Below are positions 51,594 to 61,147 of a DNA stretch of 64,000 bases, in pieces; positions within the stretch are counted from its first letter, which is position 1, and the number at the start of each line of letters is the position of its first letter. The notes under the pieces were generated by a model. It searched no databases and was not told the origin of the DNA. It worked only from the letters and a program-made list of their open reading frames with translations. This DNA is from Pseudomonas libanensis (GTDB lineage: Bacteria; Pseudomonadota; Gammaproteobacteria; Pseudomonadales; Pseudomonadaceae). The stretch covers positions 124,001 through 188,000 of the forward strand of contig NZ_JYLH01000009.1 of the NCBI RefSeq assembly GCF_001439685.1, written 5' to 3'. Made by a program: the position numbers and the translations under genes.

Positions 51594-54008
51594 ATGAAGG
51601 CAACGGCAAGCGGTTGGGTAAAACAGTGGCTGGGAGCCTCGGTATTAGCGGTGTCGGGGTTGGCATTGCTGCCGCTTGGCATCGCCCAGGCGCAGGAGCA
51701 GCAAAGCGCCCAGTTCAAGTTTGCCCTGGCCGCCAAACCGTTGCCCCAGGCCCTGAGCGATTTCAGCCGGGTCACCGGCCTCAGCGTGATCTACACCGAT
51801 GACGCGCCCTATGGCCTCAATGCCCCGGCGGTCAGCGGGCAGATGAGCGCGACCCAGGCCCTGCAACGCCTGCTGAGCCATTCAGGGTTTACCTTTCGCC
51901 AGATCGACCCCCACACCCTGGCCCTGGAGCCGGTGCCTACCGACGCAGCGGTGAGCCTCGGCGCCACCACCATCAGCGCAGCCAACCCGACCCAGGACAG
52001 CACCAGCTACCAGCCGCCGCCCACCAGCTCGGTGACGCGCTCCCGTGGCCTTTTGCTGGAAACCCCGCAAACCGTCAACGTGGTGCCGGCCCAGGTGCTG
52101 CGCGACCAACAGCCGCGCAACCTGGATGACGCCCTGGGCAATATCAGCGGCATCACCCAGTCCAACACCCTCGGCAGCACCCAGGACGCGGTGATGTTGC
52201 GCGGTTTTGGGGACAACCGTAACGGCTCGATCATGAAGGACGGCATGCCGGTGGTGCAGGGCCGGGCCATGAACGCGACCGCCGAGCGGGTCGAAGTGCT
52301 CAAGGGCCCGTCGTCTTTGTTGTATGGCATCCAAGACCCGGGCGGCGTGGTCAATATCGTCAGCAAGAAGCCCGAGCTGGTGCAGTCCACCTCCCTGACC
52401 GCCCGTGGCTCGAGCTTCGGCAGTGGCAAGAACGGCAGCGGTGGCAACCTGGACACCACCGGCCCGCTCGGCGACAGCGGCCTGGCCTATCGGTTGATCG
52501 TCGATCATGAAGATGAAGACTATTGGCGCAACTACGGCACCCACCGTGAGACGCTGGTGGCGCCGTCCCTGGCCTGGTACGGCGACACCACCCAAGTGGT
52601 AGCGGCCTATGAACACCGCGAATTTCTCGCGCCGTTCGACCGTGGCACCGCCATCGACCCCAAGACCAACCACCCGTTGAATATCCCGGCCACCCGTCGC
52701 CTGGATGAGCCATTCAACCACATGCAAGGCCGCTCGGATTTGTACCGCCTGACCGTCGACCACGACCTGAACGACGACTGGAAAGCCCACTTTGGCTACA
52801 GCTGGAACCGCGAGACCTACGATGCCAGCCAGGTGCGCGTGGTCAAGGTCAACACCAACGGCACCCTTACCCGTAGCATGGATGGCACCCAGGGCGCGTT
52901 GACTACCGACCGCTTCGCCACGGCGAGCCTTGAAGGCAAGGTGAACGTGGCCGGCATGCAACATGACCTGGTGTTCGGCCTGGACGACGAGTACCGCAAG
53001 ATCTATCGCGCCGACCTGATTCGCCAGGCGCCCCGTGGCACTTTCGACTACAACAACCCGGTGTACGGCAATGAAGTGGCGGGGTCCAGAGTCAGCGCCC
53101 CGGACAGCAACCAGACCGATCTGCTGCGCAGCGACTCGCTGTTCTTCCAGGATGCTATCCACCTCAATGACCAGTGGATTCTGGTCGGCGGTGCGCGCTA
53201 CCAGATGTACGACCAATACGCCGGCAAAGGCGTGCCGTTCACCGCCAATACCGATGGCAACGGCCAGAAATGGGTGCCGCGTGCCGGGCTGGTGTATCGC
53301 TACACCGATGAGCTGTCGTTCTATGGCAGTTATACCGAGTCGTTCAAACCCAACTCCACCATCGCACCGTTGGCCAATAAAACCGTGCTGGATGGCAGTC
53401 TGGACCCTGAAGAATCCAAGGCGTGGGAACTGGGCACCAAGTTCGACCTGCCGGGCCGCATCACCGCGAGCGCGGCGCTGTTCACCATCGATAAACGTAA
53501 TGTGCTGGTGCAGGTTGGCGATGGTTTGACCTCGGTCTACAGCGTGGCGGGCAAGGTGCGATCCCGCGGACTGGAAGTGGATGCCAGCGGCCAGTTGACC
53601 GACAAGTGGAGCCTGATCGGCAGCTACGCCTACACCGATGCCGAGGTCACCGAAGACCCGACGCTCAAAGGCAACCGCCTGCAGAACGTGGCGAAAAACA
53701 CCGGCTCGCTGTCGGCGGTGTATGACTTCGGCAGCATCCTGGGCGGTGATCAACTGCGCGTCGGCGCGGGCGCTCGTTATGTGGGCGAGCGCGCCGGGGA
53801 CGCAGCCAATAGCTTCGAACTGCCGAGCTACACCGTGGCCGATGTGTTCGCCAGCTATGACACCCGGCTTGAGGGGCAGAAGGTCAAGTTCCAGCTCAAT
53901 GTGAAGAACTTGTTTGACCGTACTTACTACACCTCCTCGGTGAACACGCAGTTTGTGTCCGTAGGCGATGCGCGGCAGGTGTCGGTGTCCAGCACGCTGA
54001 CCTTCTGA
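51594..54008 (+). CDS. TonB-dependent siderophore receptor with STN signalling domain
   Basis: 804 aa from ATG 51594 (signal peptide MKATASGWVKQWLGASVLAV...AQA); an ATG at 51540 is in frame. The STN domain (~40-110: FALAAKPLPQALSDFSRVTGLSVIYTDD) precedes the plug (TPQTVNVVPAQVLRDQQPRNLDDALGNISGI, VLKGPSSLLYGIQDPGGVVNIVSKKP) and a 22-strand barrel ending VSVSSTLTF. FpvA/FoxA-like ferric siderophore receptors share this plan. STN domains normally signal to an anti-sigma factor, but no sigma/anti-sigma pair lies next to it here. Ligand unknown. Confidence 0.93.
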   Translation: MKATASGWVKQWLGASVLAVSGLALLPLGIAQAQEQQSAQFKFALAAKPLPQALSDFSRVTGLSVIYTDDAPYGLNAPAVSGQMSATQALQRLLSHSGFTFRQIDPHTLALEPVPTDAAVSLGATTISAANPTQDSTSYQPPPTSSVTRSRGLLLETPQTVNVVPAQVLRDQQPRNLDDALGNISGITQSNTLGSTQDAVMLRGFGDNRNGSIMKDGMPVVQGRAMNATAERVEVLKGPSSLLYGIQDPGGVVNIVSKKPELVQSTSLTARGSSFGSGKNGSGGNLDTTGPLGDSGLAYRLIVDHEDEDYWRNYGTHRETLVAPSLAWYGDTTQVVAAYEHREFLAPFDRGTAIDPKTNHPLNIPATRRLDEPFNHMQGRSDLYRLTVDHDLNDDWKAHFGYSWNRETYDASQVRVVKVNTNGTLTRSMDGTQGALTTDRFATASLEGKVNVAGMQHDLVFGLDDEYRKIYRADLIRQAPRGTFDYNNPVYGNEVAGSRVSAPDSNQTDLLRSDSLFFQDAIHLNDQWILVGGARYQMYDQYAGKGVPFTANTDGNGQKWVPRAGLVYRYTDELSFYGSYTESFKPNSTIAPLANKTVLDGSLDPEESKAWELGTKFDLPGRITASAALFTIDKRNVLVQVGDGLTSVYSVAGKVRSRGLEVDASGQLTDKWSLIGSYAYTDAEVTEDPTLKGNRLQNVAKNTGSLSAVYDFGSILGGDQLRVGAGARYVGERAGDAANSFELPSYTVADVFASYDTRLEGQKVKFQLNVKNLFDRTYYTSSVNTQFVSVGDARQVSVSSTLTF

Positions 54009-54024
54009 ATGCGATTCGCTTTAT

Positions 54025-54050
54025 GTGCGAGGGGGCTTGCCCCCTCCCAC
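54025..54050. terminator. GC-rich hairpin after the receptor gene
   Basis: GTGCGAGGGGG and CCCCCTCCCAC pair around CTTG with one mismatch. It resembles the 59711 element and probably ends the receptor transcript. Confidence 0.7.
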
Positions 54051-54107
54051 ATTGACACCTGAGCTGTTAGCGTTGCCGCCATTGAATGCTTACGGAAAAC
54101 GCGACTG

Positions 54108-55565
54108 ATGCATTTTGCAAAATGGTTTCACACCAGTACCCTGCTGGTCGGCTTGAGCTTTTTGCTGGGCGGCTGCGCCAGCGTTTCGCAGACGTCCACG
54201 CCTGCCACCCTGGACAAACTGTTAAGCGACCCGGCGCTGCACGGCGCCACGGTGTCGCTGATGGTGCGCGATGCCCGCACTGGCACCACGCTCTACCAGC
54301 ACAACCCACGTACCCGGCTGGTGCCCGCTTCCAACCTCAAGCTGCTGACCACCGCGGCGGCGATGGATGTGTTGGGGCCGCAGTACCGTTTCTCTACCCA
54401 GTTACTCAGTGATGGCATACGCCAGGGCGACCGTCTGACCGGCAACCTGTACCTGCGTGGCCTCGGCGACCCGAGCATCCAGTTTGCCGACTACCAGGCC
54501 CTCGCCGCGCAGTTGGCCAGCCAGGGTGTGCGCCAGGTGCAGGGCGACCTGGTGTTCGACGACACCTGGTTCGATGCCGAGCGGCTGGGCGTCGACTGGT
54601 CCCACGACGATGAAACCACCTACTACGGCGCGCAGATTTCAGCGCTGACCGTGTCACCCAATACGGATTTCGATGCGGGCAGTGTACTGGTCACGGCCAA
54701 GGCTCCGTTGCGGGCTGGCTCGCCGGTAAGTGTCGATATCTTCCCGCCCACTGATTACCTGCAACTGAGCAACCGTGCCGTGAGTGGACCGGGCAACAGT
54801 TATGGAATCAATCGTCGCCATGGCACCAACCTGCTGCAGCTCAGTGGTGCGGTGGCACCGGGGCGACAGAGCCAGCAACTGATCAGTGTTTGGGAACCGA
54901 CGCAATTGGTGGCCAATCTGTTTGAGCAGGCGCTGGCCCAGCAGGGGATCACGGTACTAGGGCGACGGGTGATGGGCGGGGCGAGTCCGACAGTAACGAC
55001 GGTGCTGGCCGAGCACCAATCGGCACCGTTGCAGGAGTTGATCACGCCACTGCTCAAACTCTCGAACAACAACATGTCCGAAGCCTTGCTCAAGGCCATG
55101 GGACGCCAGGCCGCCAACAGCGGCACGGCGGCGGCGGGCGTGATGGCGGTGGCCGGGTTCTTGAAGCGCCAGGGGGTGGACACGAGCAGCCTCAATCAAG
55201 TCGATGGTTCCGGCCTGTCGCGGCGCAACCTGGTGTCGGCGCAAACCCTCACCGACCTGCTGCTGGCCGCGGGTAAACAGCCATGGTTCAACGCCTGGTA
55301 CAACGCGCTGCCGATTGCCGGCAACGCTGACCGCATGACCGGTGGCAGCCTGGGTTATCGCCTGCGCGCCACCCCAGCGCAAAACAACCTGCATGCCAAG
55401 ACCGGCTCCATGGGCGGCGTGTCGTCATTGAGCGGCTACGTCACTGACGGCCATGGGCGCAAGCTGGTGTTCTCGATGCTGACCAACAACTATGTGGTGG
55501 CCGGCGCGCAGGTCAAGGCGCTGGAAGATCGCGTGGCTGTGGCCTTGTCACGCAGCGAGGATTGA
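54108..55565 (+). CDS. dacB: D-alanyl-D-alanine carboxypeptidase/endopeptidase (PBP4 type), lipoprotein
   Basis: 485 aa. The N-terminus MHFAKWFHTSTLLVGLSFLLGGC carries a lipobox (LGGC), so it is probably membrane anchored. The penicillin-binding motifs of class C are SxxK at 75-78 (SNLK), SxN at 319-321 (SNN) and KTG at 431-433. The long insertion between SxxK and SxN is typical for DacB. It trims peptidoglycan peptides in the periplasm. The stop is 1 bp from that of the convergent hmgR gene. Confidence 0.93.
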   Translation: MHFAKWFHTSTLLVGLSFLLGGCASVSQTSTPATLDKLLSDPALHGATVSLMVRDARTGTTLYQHNPRTRLVPASNLKLLTTAAAMDVLGPQYRFSTQLLSDGIRQGDRLTGNLYLRGLGDPSIQFADYQALAAQLASQGVRQVQGDLVFDDTWFDAERLGVDWSHDDETTYYGAQISALTVSPNTDFDAGSVLVTAKAPLRAGSPVSVDIFPPTDYLQLSNRAVSGPGNSYGINRRHGTNLLQLSGAVAPGRQSQQLISVWEPTQLVANLFEQALAQQGITVLGRRVMGGASPTVTTVLAEHQSAPLQELITPLLKLSNNNMSEALLKAMGRQAANSGTAAAGVMAVAGFLKRQGVDTSSLNQVDGSGLSRRNLVSAQTLTDLLLAAGKQPWFNAWYNALPIAGNADRMTGGSLGYRLRATPAQNNLHAKTGSMGGVSSLSGYVTDGHGRKLVFSMLTNNYVVAGAQVKALEDRVAVALSRSED

Positions 55566-55566
55566 T

Positions 55567-56346
55567 TCAGGGCTGATAGCCCATGCGCCAACTCACGGCC
55601 CGGGTCGCCGCCAGCAGATGCTGCGCCGCCTGGCCGTCTTCATCGGCGTGGAACAGCGAGGTGGGGCCGACCACGGTCATCACCGCCGCCACGTGCCCGG
55701 TCGCGTTGAACACTGGGGCTGATAACGCATCCACACCGGGCATCAACAAGCCATGCACAAAGTGCAGCCCACGGCGGCGGATCTGTTCGCAGAGGGTGGC
55801 GTAGGCCGCATCGTCCGCCAAGGCGTGGGCGGTGCCGGCCTGGATCTCACGTTCACGCAATTCCACAGTCTCCCGCGACGGCAGGTAGGCGCTGAACACC
55901 AGCCCGGTGGACGAACTCAAGAGCGGCAATACCGACCCCAACTGCGTTACCACCGTGACAGCGCGCACCGCCGGCTCGATCTGCACCACGGTCGCCCCCT
56001 GGTTGCCCCACACCGCCAGGAAGCAGGTTTCATTCAATTCATCGCGCAGCTCCGCCAGCGGCATCGCACCGACCTTCAACACATCCATGCTGCCCAGCGC
56101 CGCCAGGCCCACGCGCAACGCTTCGCGTCCCAGGCCGTAGTGGTTGGTGGCGGTGTTCTGTTCGGCAAAGCCCGACGCGATCAGCGCCTGCAAGTAGCGG
56201 TGGACCTTGCTCGCCGGCATCTGCACATGGTCGGCCAGGCGCGACAACGAAGTGGACGGCGACAGTTGTGCCAGGGCCTTGAGGATGTCGGTGCCCACCT
56301 CGGCCGAGCGGACTTTCTGTTTACCGGTGTCGCGGGGCTTTTCCAT
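55567..56346 (-). CDS. hmgR: HmgR, IclR-family repressor of homogentisate degradation
   Basis: 259 aa from ATG 56346. An N-terminal winged helix (LSRLADHVQMPASKVHRYLQALIASGFAEQN) precedes the IclR effector domain (NETCFLAVWGNQGATVVQIEP, LPLLSSSTGLVFSAYLPS). Position divergent from hmgA-fahA-maiA identifies it as the homogentisate-responsive repressor known from P. putida HmgR. Confidence 0.92.
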   Translation of the reverse strand: MEKPRDTGKQKVRSAEVGTDILKALAQLSPSTSLSRLADHVQMPASKVHRYLQALIASGFAEQNTATNHYGLGREALRVGLAALGSMDVLKVGAMPLAELRDELNETCFLAVWGNQGATVVQIEPAVRAVTVVTQLGSVLPLLSSSTGLVFSAYLPSRETVELREREIQAGTAHALADDAAYATLCEQIRRRGLHFVHGLLMPGVDALSAPVFNATGHVAAVMTVVGPTSLFHADEDGQAAQHLLAATRAVSWRMGYQP

Positions 56347-56409
56347 GGGCAAGCAAGAATCCGAGAGATAAGTGGGCGTCTTTATAGCTTGACGCTCGAT
56401 AGCGATCAA

Positions 56410-56436
56410 ATTACGTTATGCGTAACTGAATTACGA
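56410..56436. promoter_or_regulatory. Probable HmgR operator in the hmgR-hmgA intergenic region
   Basis: TTACG-TTATG-CGTAA (56411-56425) is a 15-bp inverted repeat, and a third TTACG half site starts at 56431. It lies 31 bp before the hmgA start, where a repressor would block transcription. P. putida HmgR binds a 17-bp palindrome in the same place. Confidence 0.68.
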
Positions 56437-56466
56437 TAAAAATAACTTGTGTACAGAGGAAGATCC

Positions 56467-57750
56467 ATGGACCTCGAATACCTTTCAGGCTTTGGCAACG
56501 AATTCGCCAGCGAGGCCTTGCCTGGCGCGCTGCCGGTTGGCCAGAACTCGCCGCAAAAAGCCCCTTACGGGCTCTACACCGAACTGTTTTCCGGCACCGC
56601 CTTCACCATGGCCCGCAGCGAAGCGCGGCGTACCTGGCTGTACCGCATCCAGCCGTCGGCCAACCACCCGGCGTTTATCAAGCTGGAACGCCAATTGACT
56701 GGTGGCCCGCTGGGCGCGGTGACGCCCAATCGCCTGCGTTGGAACCCGTTGGATATTCCGAGTGAACCGACGGACTTCATCGACGGCCTGGTCGGCATGG
56801 TAGCCAACTCGGGGTCGGAAAAACCTTCGGGCATCAGCATCTACCATTACCGCGCCAATCGCTCGATGGAGCGCGTGTTCTTTAATGCCGACGGCGAACT
56901 GTTGATCGTCCCCGAGCAAGGCCGCTTGCGTATCGCCACCGAACTCGGCGTGCTGGATATCGAGCCGCTGGAAATCGTCGTACTGCCCCGTGGCTTGAAA
57001 TTCCGTATCGAGCTGCTGGACGCGCAAGCACGCGGCTACGTCGCGGAAAACCACGGCGCCCCGCTGCGCCTGCCGGATCTAGGACCTATCGGCAGCAACG
57101 GCCTGGCCAACCCTCGCGACTTCCTTACACCCGTTGCCCACTATGAAGACCTCAAGCAACCTACAACGCTTGTACAGAAATTCCTCGGTGAACTGTGGGC
57201 CTGCGAGCTCGATCATTCGCCACTCAACGTGGTCGCCTGGCACGGTAATAGCGTGCCGTACAAATACGACCTGCGGCGTTTCAACACGATCGGCACGGTG
57301 AGTTTCGATCACCCGGACCCGTCGATCTTCACCGTATTGACCTCGCCCACCAGCATGCACGGCCTGGCCAACCTCGACTTCGTGATCTTCCCGCCGCGCT
57401 GGATGGTGGCCGAGAACACCTTCCGTCCGCCGTGGTTCCACCGCAACCTGATGAACGAATACATGGGCTTGATCCAGGGCGCCTACGATGCCAAGGCCGA
57501 AGGCTTCCTGCCCGGCGGCGCGTCGCTGCACAGCTGCATGAGCGCCCACGGCCCGGACGGCGAGACCTGCACCAAGGCCATCAATGCAGACCTGGCACCG
57601 CACAAGATCGATAACACCATGGCCTTCATGTTCGAGACCAGCCAAGTGTTGCGCCCGACCCAGTTCGCTCTGGAGTGCCCGCAACTGCAACCTGCTTACG
57701 ACGCGTGCTGGGCCGCGCTGCCCGCCACCTTCAACCCGAATCGGAGATAA
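56467..57750 (+). CDS. hmgA: HmgA, homogentisate 1,2-dioxygenase
   Basis: Opens the homogentisate ring to maleylacetoacetate in Tyr/Phe catabolism. 427 aa from ATG 56467 with AGAGGA upstream. Starts MDLEYLSGFGNEFASEALPGALP, the family N-terminus. The non-haem iron ligands are seen as His in FRPPWFHRN, Glu in MNEYMGL and His in MSAHGPDGET. First gene of the hmgA-fahA-maiA operon. Confidence 0.98.
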   Translation: MDLEYLSGFGNEFASEALPGALPVGQNSPQKAPYGLYTELFSGTAFTMARSEARRTWLYRIQPSANHPAFIKLERQLTGGPLGAVTPNRLRWNPLDIPSEPTDFIDGLVGMVANSGSEKPSGISIYHYRANRSMERVFFNADGELLIVPEQGRLRIATELGVLDIEPLEIVVLPRGLKFRIELLDAQARGYVAENHGAPLRLPDLGPIGSNGLANPRDFLTPVAHYEDLKQPTTLVQKFLGELWACELDHSPLNVVAWHGNSVPYKYDLRRFNTIGTVSFDHPDPSIFTVLTSPTSMHGLANLDFVIFPPRWMVAENTFRPPWFHRNLMNEYMGLIQGAYDAKAEGFLPGGASLHSCMSAHGPDGETCTKAINADLAPHKIDNTMAFMFETSQVLRPTQFALECPQLQPAYDACWAALPATFNPNRR

Positions 57751-57753
57751 CCC

Positions 57754-59040
57754 ATGACCCAACCATCGCTTGCCCGTAGCTGGGTGGCCTCCGCCAACGG
57801 CCACGCGGATTTCCCCCTGCAAAACCTGCCCCTGGGCATATTCAGCATCAATGGCTCGGCACCGCGCAGCGGTGTGGCGATTGGCGATGCAATCCTCGAC
57901 CTGCATGCCGCGCTGGACGAGTTTGACGGTGAAGCGCGACGCGCCGTCGAGGCCACGGCGGGTGGCCAACTGAACGCGTTTTTTGAACTCGGCCGTGGCC
58001 CTCGGGTAGCCCTGCGCGAGCGCCTGCTGGAACTGCTGGCCGAAGGCAGCAGGCTGCAAACCCGCGAGGCGCAGGTGCTGCACCGTGCCGCCGATTGCCA
58101 GATGCACTTGCCGGCCCGGATCAATGACTACACCGACTTTTACGTCGGCATCGAACACGCACAGAACGTTGGCAAATTGTTCCGCCCGGATAATCCATTG
58201 TTGCCGAATTACAAGTACGTGCCGATTGGCTACCACGGCCGTGCCTCGACCATTCGCCCGTCGGGCACGGATGTGCGGCGTCCCAAGGGGCAGACCCTGC
58301 CGGCCGGCCAGACCGAGCCGACCTTCGGTCCCTGTGCACGCCTGGACTACGAATTGGAACTGGGCATCTGGATCGGCCAGGGCAATGCCATGGGCGACGC
58401 GATTGCCATTGGCGATGCCGCCGAGCATATCGCTGGTTTCTGCTTGCTCAACGACTGGTCGGCGCGGGATATCCAGGCCTGGGAATACCAGCCGCTGGGG
58501 CCGTTTCTGTCCAAAAGCTTTATCACCAGCATCTCGCCATGGGTGGTGACGGCCGAAGCGCTGGAGCCATTCCGTAAAGCACAACCGGCGCGGCCCGAGG
58601 GTGATCCACAACCGTTGTCGTATCTCTTGGATAAGCGCGATCAAAACGCGGGTGCCTTTGATATCGAACTGGAGGTGCTGCTGACCACGGCCTTGATGCG
58701 TGAGCAGAACCTGCCCCCCCATCGCCTGACCTTGAGCAACACCCAACACATGTACTGGACCGTGGCGCAAATGGTTGCGCACCACAGCGTCAACGGGTGC
58801 CAGTTGCAGGCCGGTGACCTGTTCGGCTCGGGCACCTTGTCCGGTCCGCAACCGGGGCAGTTTGGCAGCCTGTTGGAGATCACCGAAGGTGGTAAAAAGC
58901 CGATTGAATTGGCTTCCGGCGAGGTGCGTAAATTCCTCGAGGACGGCGACGAAATCATCTTGCGTGGCCGTTGCATCCGCGAAGGGTTTGCCAGCATCGG
59001 CTTTGGTGAATGCCGCGGCACCGTGGTCGCAGCGCGCTGA
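57754..59040 (+). CDS. fahA: Fumarylacetoacetase
   Basis: Hydrolyses fumarylacetoacetate to fumarate and acetoacetate, the last step of the pathway. 428 aa. Metal and catalytic residues are recognisable in DYTDFYVGIEHAQNVG (Asp, His), YELELGIWIG (two Glu) and LLNDWSARDIQAWEY (Asp), then PLGPFLSKSF (Lys). It starts 3 nt after hmgA. Confidence 0.98.
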   Translation: MTQPSLARSWVASANGHADFPLQNLPLGIFSINGSAPRSGVAIGDAILDLHAALDEFDGEARRAVEATAGGQLNAFFELGRGPRVALRERLLELLAEGSRLQTREAQVLHRAADCQMHLPARINDYTDFYVGIEHAQNVGKLFRPDNPLLPNYKYVPIGYHGRASTIRPSGTDVRRPKGQTLPAGQTEPTFGPCARLDYELELGIWIGQGNAMGDAIAIGDAAEHIAGFCLLNDWSARDIQAWEYQPLGPFLSKSFITSISPWVVTAEALEPFRKAQPARPEGDPQPLSYLLDKRDQNAGAFDIELEVLLTTALMREQNLPPHRLTLSNTQHMYWTVAQMVAHHSVNGCQLQAGDLFGSGTLSGPQPGQFGSLLEITEGGKKPIELASGEVRKFLEDGDEIILRGRCIREGFASIGFGECRGTVVAAR

Positions 59041-59052
59041 GAGGGCAGGGCA

Positions 59053-59688
59053 ATGGAACTCTATACCTATTACCGTTCTACCGCGTCGTATCGGGTACGA
59101 ATTGCCCTGGCGCTCAAGGGCCTGGACTTCACCGCGTTGCCGGTCAACCTGCTGGTGCCGGCAGGCGGCGCCAATCACCAGCCTGAGTACCTGGCGATCA
59201 ACCCGCAAGGGCGCGTGCCGGCGTTGCGCACTGAAGAAGGCGCGCTGCTGATTCAGTCACAGGCGATCGTTGAGTACTTGGAGGAATGTTATCCACAGGT
59301 GCCGCTGCTTCCAAAAGATCCCGCGTCCCGTGCTCACCAGCGCGCAGTAGCGTCGATCATCGCCTGCGATATCCATCCGTTGCATAACTCCAGCACTCAA
59401 AACCTGTTGCGTAAGTGGGGGCATGACGAAGCTCAACTGCTCGAGTGGATCGGCCATTGGGTCAGCCAGGGTCTGGGTGCCGTGGAACAGTTGATTGGCG
59501 ATGATGGGTTTTGCTTCGGCGCGCAGCCGGGCATGGCGGACGCGTTTCTGATACCCCAGCTGTACGCGGCCGAGCGCTTCAAGGTACCGCTGGGCGCGTA
59601 CCCGCGTATCGGCCGAGTAGCGGCGTTGGCGGCGCAGCATCCAGCGTTTGTGCAGGCTCATCCTGCCAACCAACCTGACACCCCATAA
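59053..59688 (+). CDS. maiA: Maleylacetoacetate isomerase
   Basis: 211 aa zeta-class GST-like isomerase. An N-terminal thioredoxin fold with YYRSTASYRVRIALALKGLD (active-site Ser/Thr region) and QSQAIVEYLEECYP, then the helical domain with CDIHPLHNSSTQNLLRK. Converts maleylacetoacetate to fumarylacetoacetate. Last gene of the operon, followed by a strong hairpin. Confidence 0.97.
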   Translation: MELYTYYRSTASYRVRIALALKGLDFTALPVNLLVPAGGANHQPEYLAINPQGRVPALRTEEGALLIQSQAIVEYLEECYPQVPLLPKDPASRAHQRAVASIIACDIHPLHNSSTQNLLRKWGHDEAQLLEWIGHWVSQGLGAVEQLIGDDGFCFGAQPGMADAFLIPQLYAAERFKVPLGAYPRIGRVAALAAQHPAFVQAHPANQPDTP

Positions 59689-59710
59689 CGCTCGAAACTT
59701 GCACGGAAAC

Positions 59711-59744
59711 AAATGTGGGAGGGGGCTTGCCCCCTCCCACATTT
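59711..59744 (+). terminator. Terminator after maiA
   Basis: The 15-bp arms AAATGTGGGAGGGGG and CCCCCTCCCACATTT flank CTTG, followed by further Ts. It separates maiA from the transporter gene and looks derived from a REP-like element. Confidence 0.85.
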
Positions 59745-59785
59745 TTTGATCAGCATCATCCAATAAAAATAAAGGTACCTTTGCG

Positions 59786-61147
59786 ATGCACAATCAGATT
59801 GCCAGCTTTCGCGCGGCACTCGACGCCCGCCCGGTGTCACGCTACCAATGGTTGATTCTCCTGTTGCTGGCACTGCTGCTGGTCACCGATGGCTATGACG
59901 CCCAGGTGCTGGGTTATGTGGTGCCGGCGCTGGCCAAGGATTGGGGCCTGGAAAAAGCCGCATTCGGTCCGGTCTTCAGTGCCAACCTGCTGGGCCTGAC
60001 CCTGGGCTCGCTGCTGGTGACGCCGCTGGCGGATCGGTTTGGCGTGCGACGTATCTTGCTGGCCTGCGTGCTGATCTACGCCAGCCTCACCGTGCTGATG
60101 GTGTTTGCCAATTCCCTGACCACACTGATGGCGGCACGCTTTATCTGCGGCATCGGCATGGGCGGTGCTATGCCCAGCGCCATGGCGTTGATGTCGGAGT
60201 ATTCGCCGCCACGCCTGCGCACCTTGATGGTGACCCTGGCCGCGTGTGGCTTCTCATTCGGCGGCGCGGCGGGCGGGTTTGTAGCCGCCGGTTTTATCGA
60301 CGGCTTTGGTTGGCAGGCGGTGTTCCTGGCCGGTGGCGTGACGCCGTTGTTGCTGTTTCCATTCCTGATGTGGCTGTTGCCCGAATCCCTGCCGCGTCTA
60401 TTACGCGATAAGCCGCCGTACCTGCGATTGCGCAAGGTCACGGCACGCATGTTGCCTGACTGGCAACCGCCACCTGCGAGCGAAGCCGAAAACCGCCAGG
60501 AGCAGGGCAGCAAACTGACGGTGGTGGAGCTGTTCCGCAACGGCTACGCCCGCCCGACGTTGCTGATCTGGGCGACCTTTTTCGTCAGCCTGATCCTGCT
60601 GTACTTCATGATCAGCTGGTTGCCTTCGCTACTGCTCGAAAGCGGCCTGGCGCTGAATGAAGCCAACCTGGTCACCTCCATGTTCCTGTTCGCCGGTACC
60701 TTGGGCGCCATCCTCATGGCCTGGTTTGCCGACCGCCTGAAAAGCAAAGTACGACTGCTGTCCGGCGTACTGGCGGCAGCGGCGTTGTGCACCGTCCTGC
60801 TGGGCTTGAACCACGACAACCCACGCTACTTGGTGGCCTGCGTGTTTGCCGCCGGGTTCTGCATCATTGGCGGGCAACTGACCCTCAATGCGTTTGCGAG
60901 CAATTTCTACCCGGCGCAGGTGCGCGCCACCGGCACGGGCTGGGCATTGGGGGTGGGGCGGTTCGGGTCGATCCTGGGGCCGTTGTTCGGCAGCCTGTTA
61001 CTGGCGATGCATATACCGGTGCAGCAGATTTTCTTCTTCTGCGCGATTCCGGCGGTGGTGGCGGCGCTGTTGATTATCCAGGTGCGCTCGCCTGGCGTGA
61101 GCGAACCCATAGACCCGGCGCATCACGACATTCTCAAGGCGTCCTAA
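59786..61147 (+). CDS. MFS transporter, aromatic acid:H+ symporter (AAHS) type
   Basis: 453 aa, 12 helices. LLLVTDGYDAQVLGYVVPAL is the AAHS helix-1 motif with the essential Asp, and LADRFGVRR is the MFS loop 2-3 motif. PcaK/MhpT-like. Its place after hmgA-fahA-maiA suggests uptake of a phenylacetate-type or 4-hydroxybenzoate-type acid that feeds homogentisate, but a terminator separates it from maiA. Its stop overlaps that of the convergent SirB1 gene. Confidence 0.9.
   Translation: MHNQIASFRAALDARPVSRYQWLILLLLALLLVTDGYDAQVLGYVVPALAKDWGLEKAAFGPVFSANLLGLTLGSLLVTPLADRFGVRRILLACVLIYASLTVLMVFANSLTTLMAARFICGIGMGGAMPSAMALMSEYSPPRLRTLMVTLAACGFSFGGAAGGFVAAGFIDGFGWQAVFLAGGVTPLLLFPFLMWLLPESLPRLLRDKPPYLRLRKVTARMLPDWQPPPASEAENRQEQGSKLTVVELFRNGYARPTLLIWATFFVSLILLYFMISWLPSLLLESGLALNEANLVTSMFLFAGTLGAILMAWFADRLKSKVRLLSGVLAAAALCTVLLGLNHDNPRYLVACVFAAGFCIIGGQLTLNAFASNFYPAQVRATGTGWALGVGRFGSILGPLFGSLLLAMHIPVQQIFFFCAIPAVVAALLIIQVRSPGVSEPIDPAHHDILKAS

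Noticed and set aside
57079..59208. 709-aa minus-strand open frame over hmgA/fahA
   Set aside because: Shadow of two very strongly conserved catabolic genes on the plus strand.
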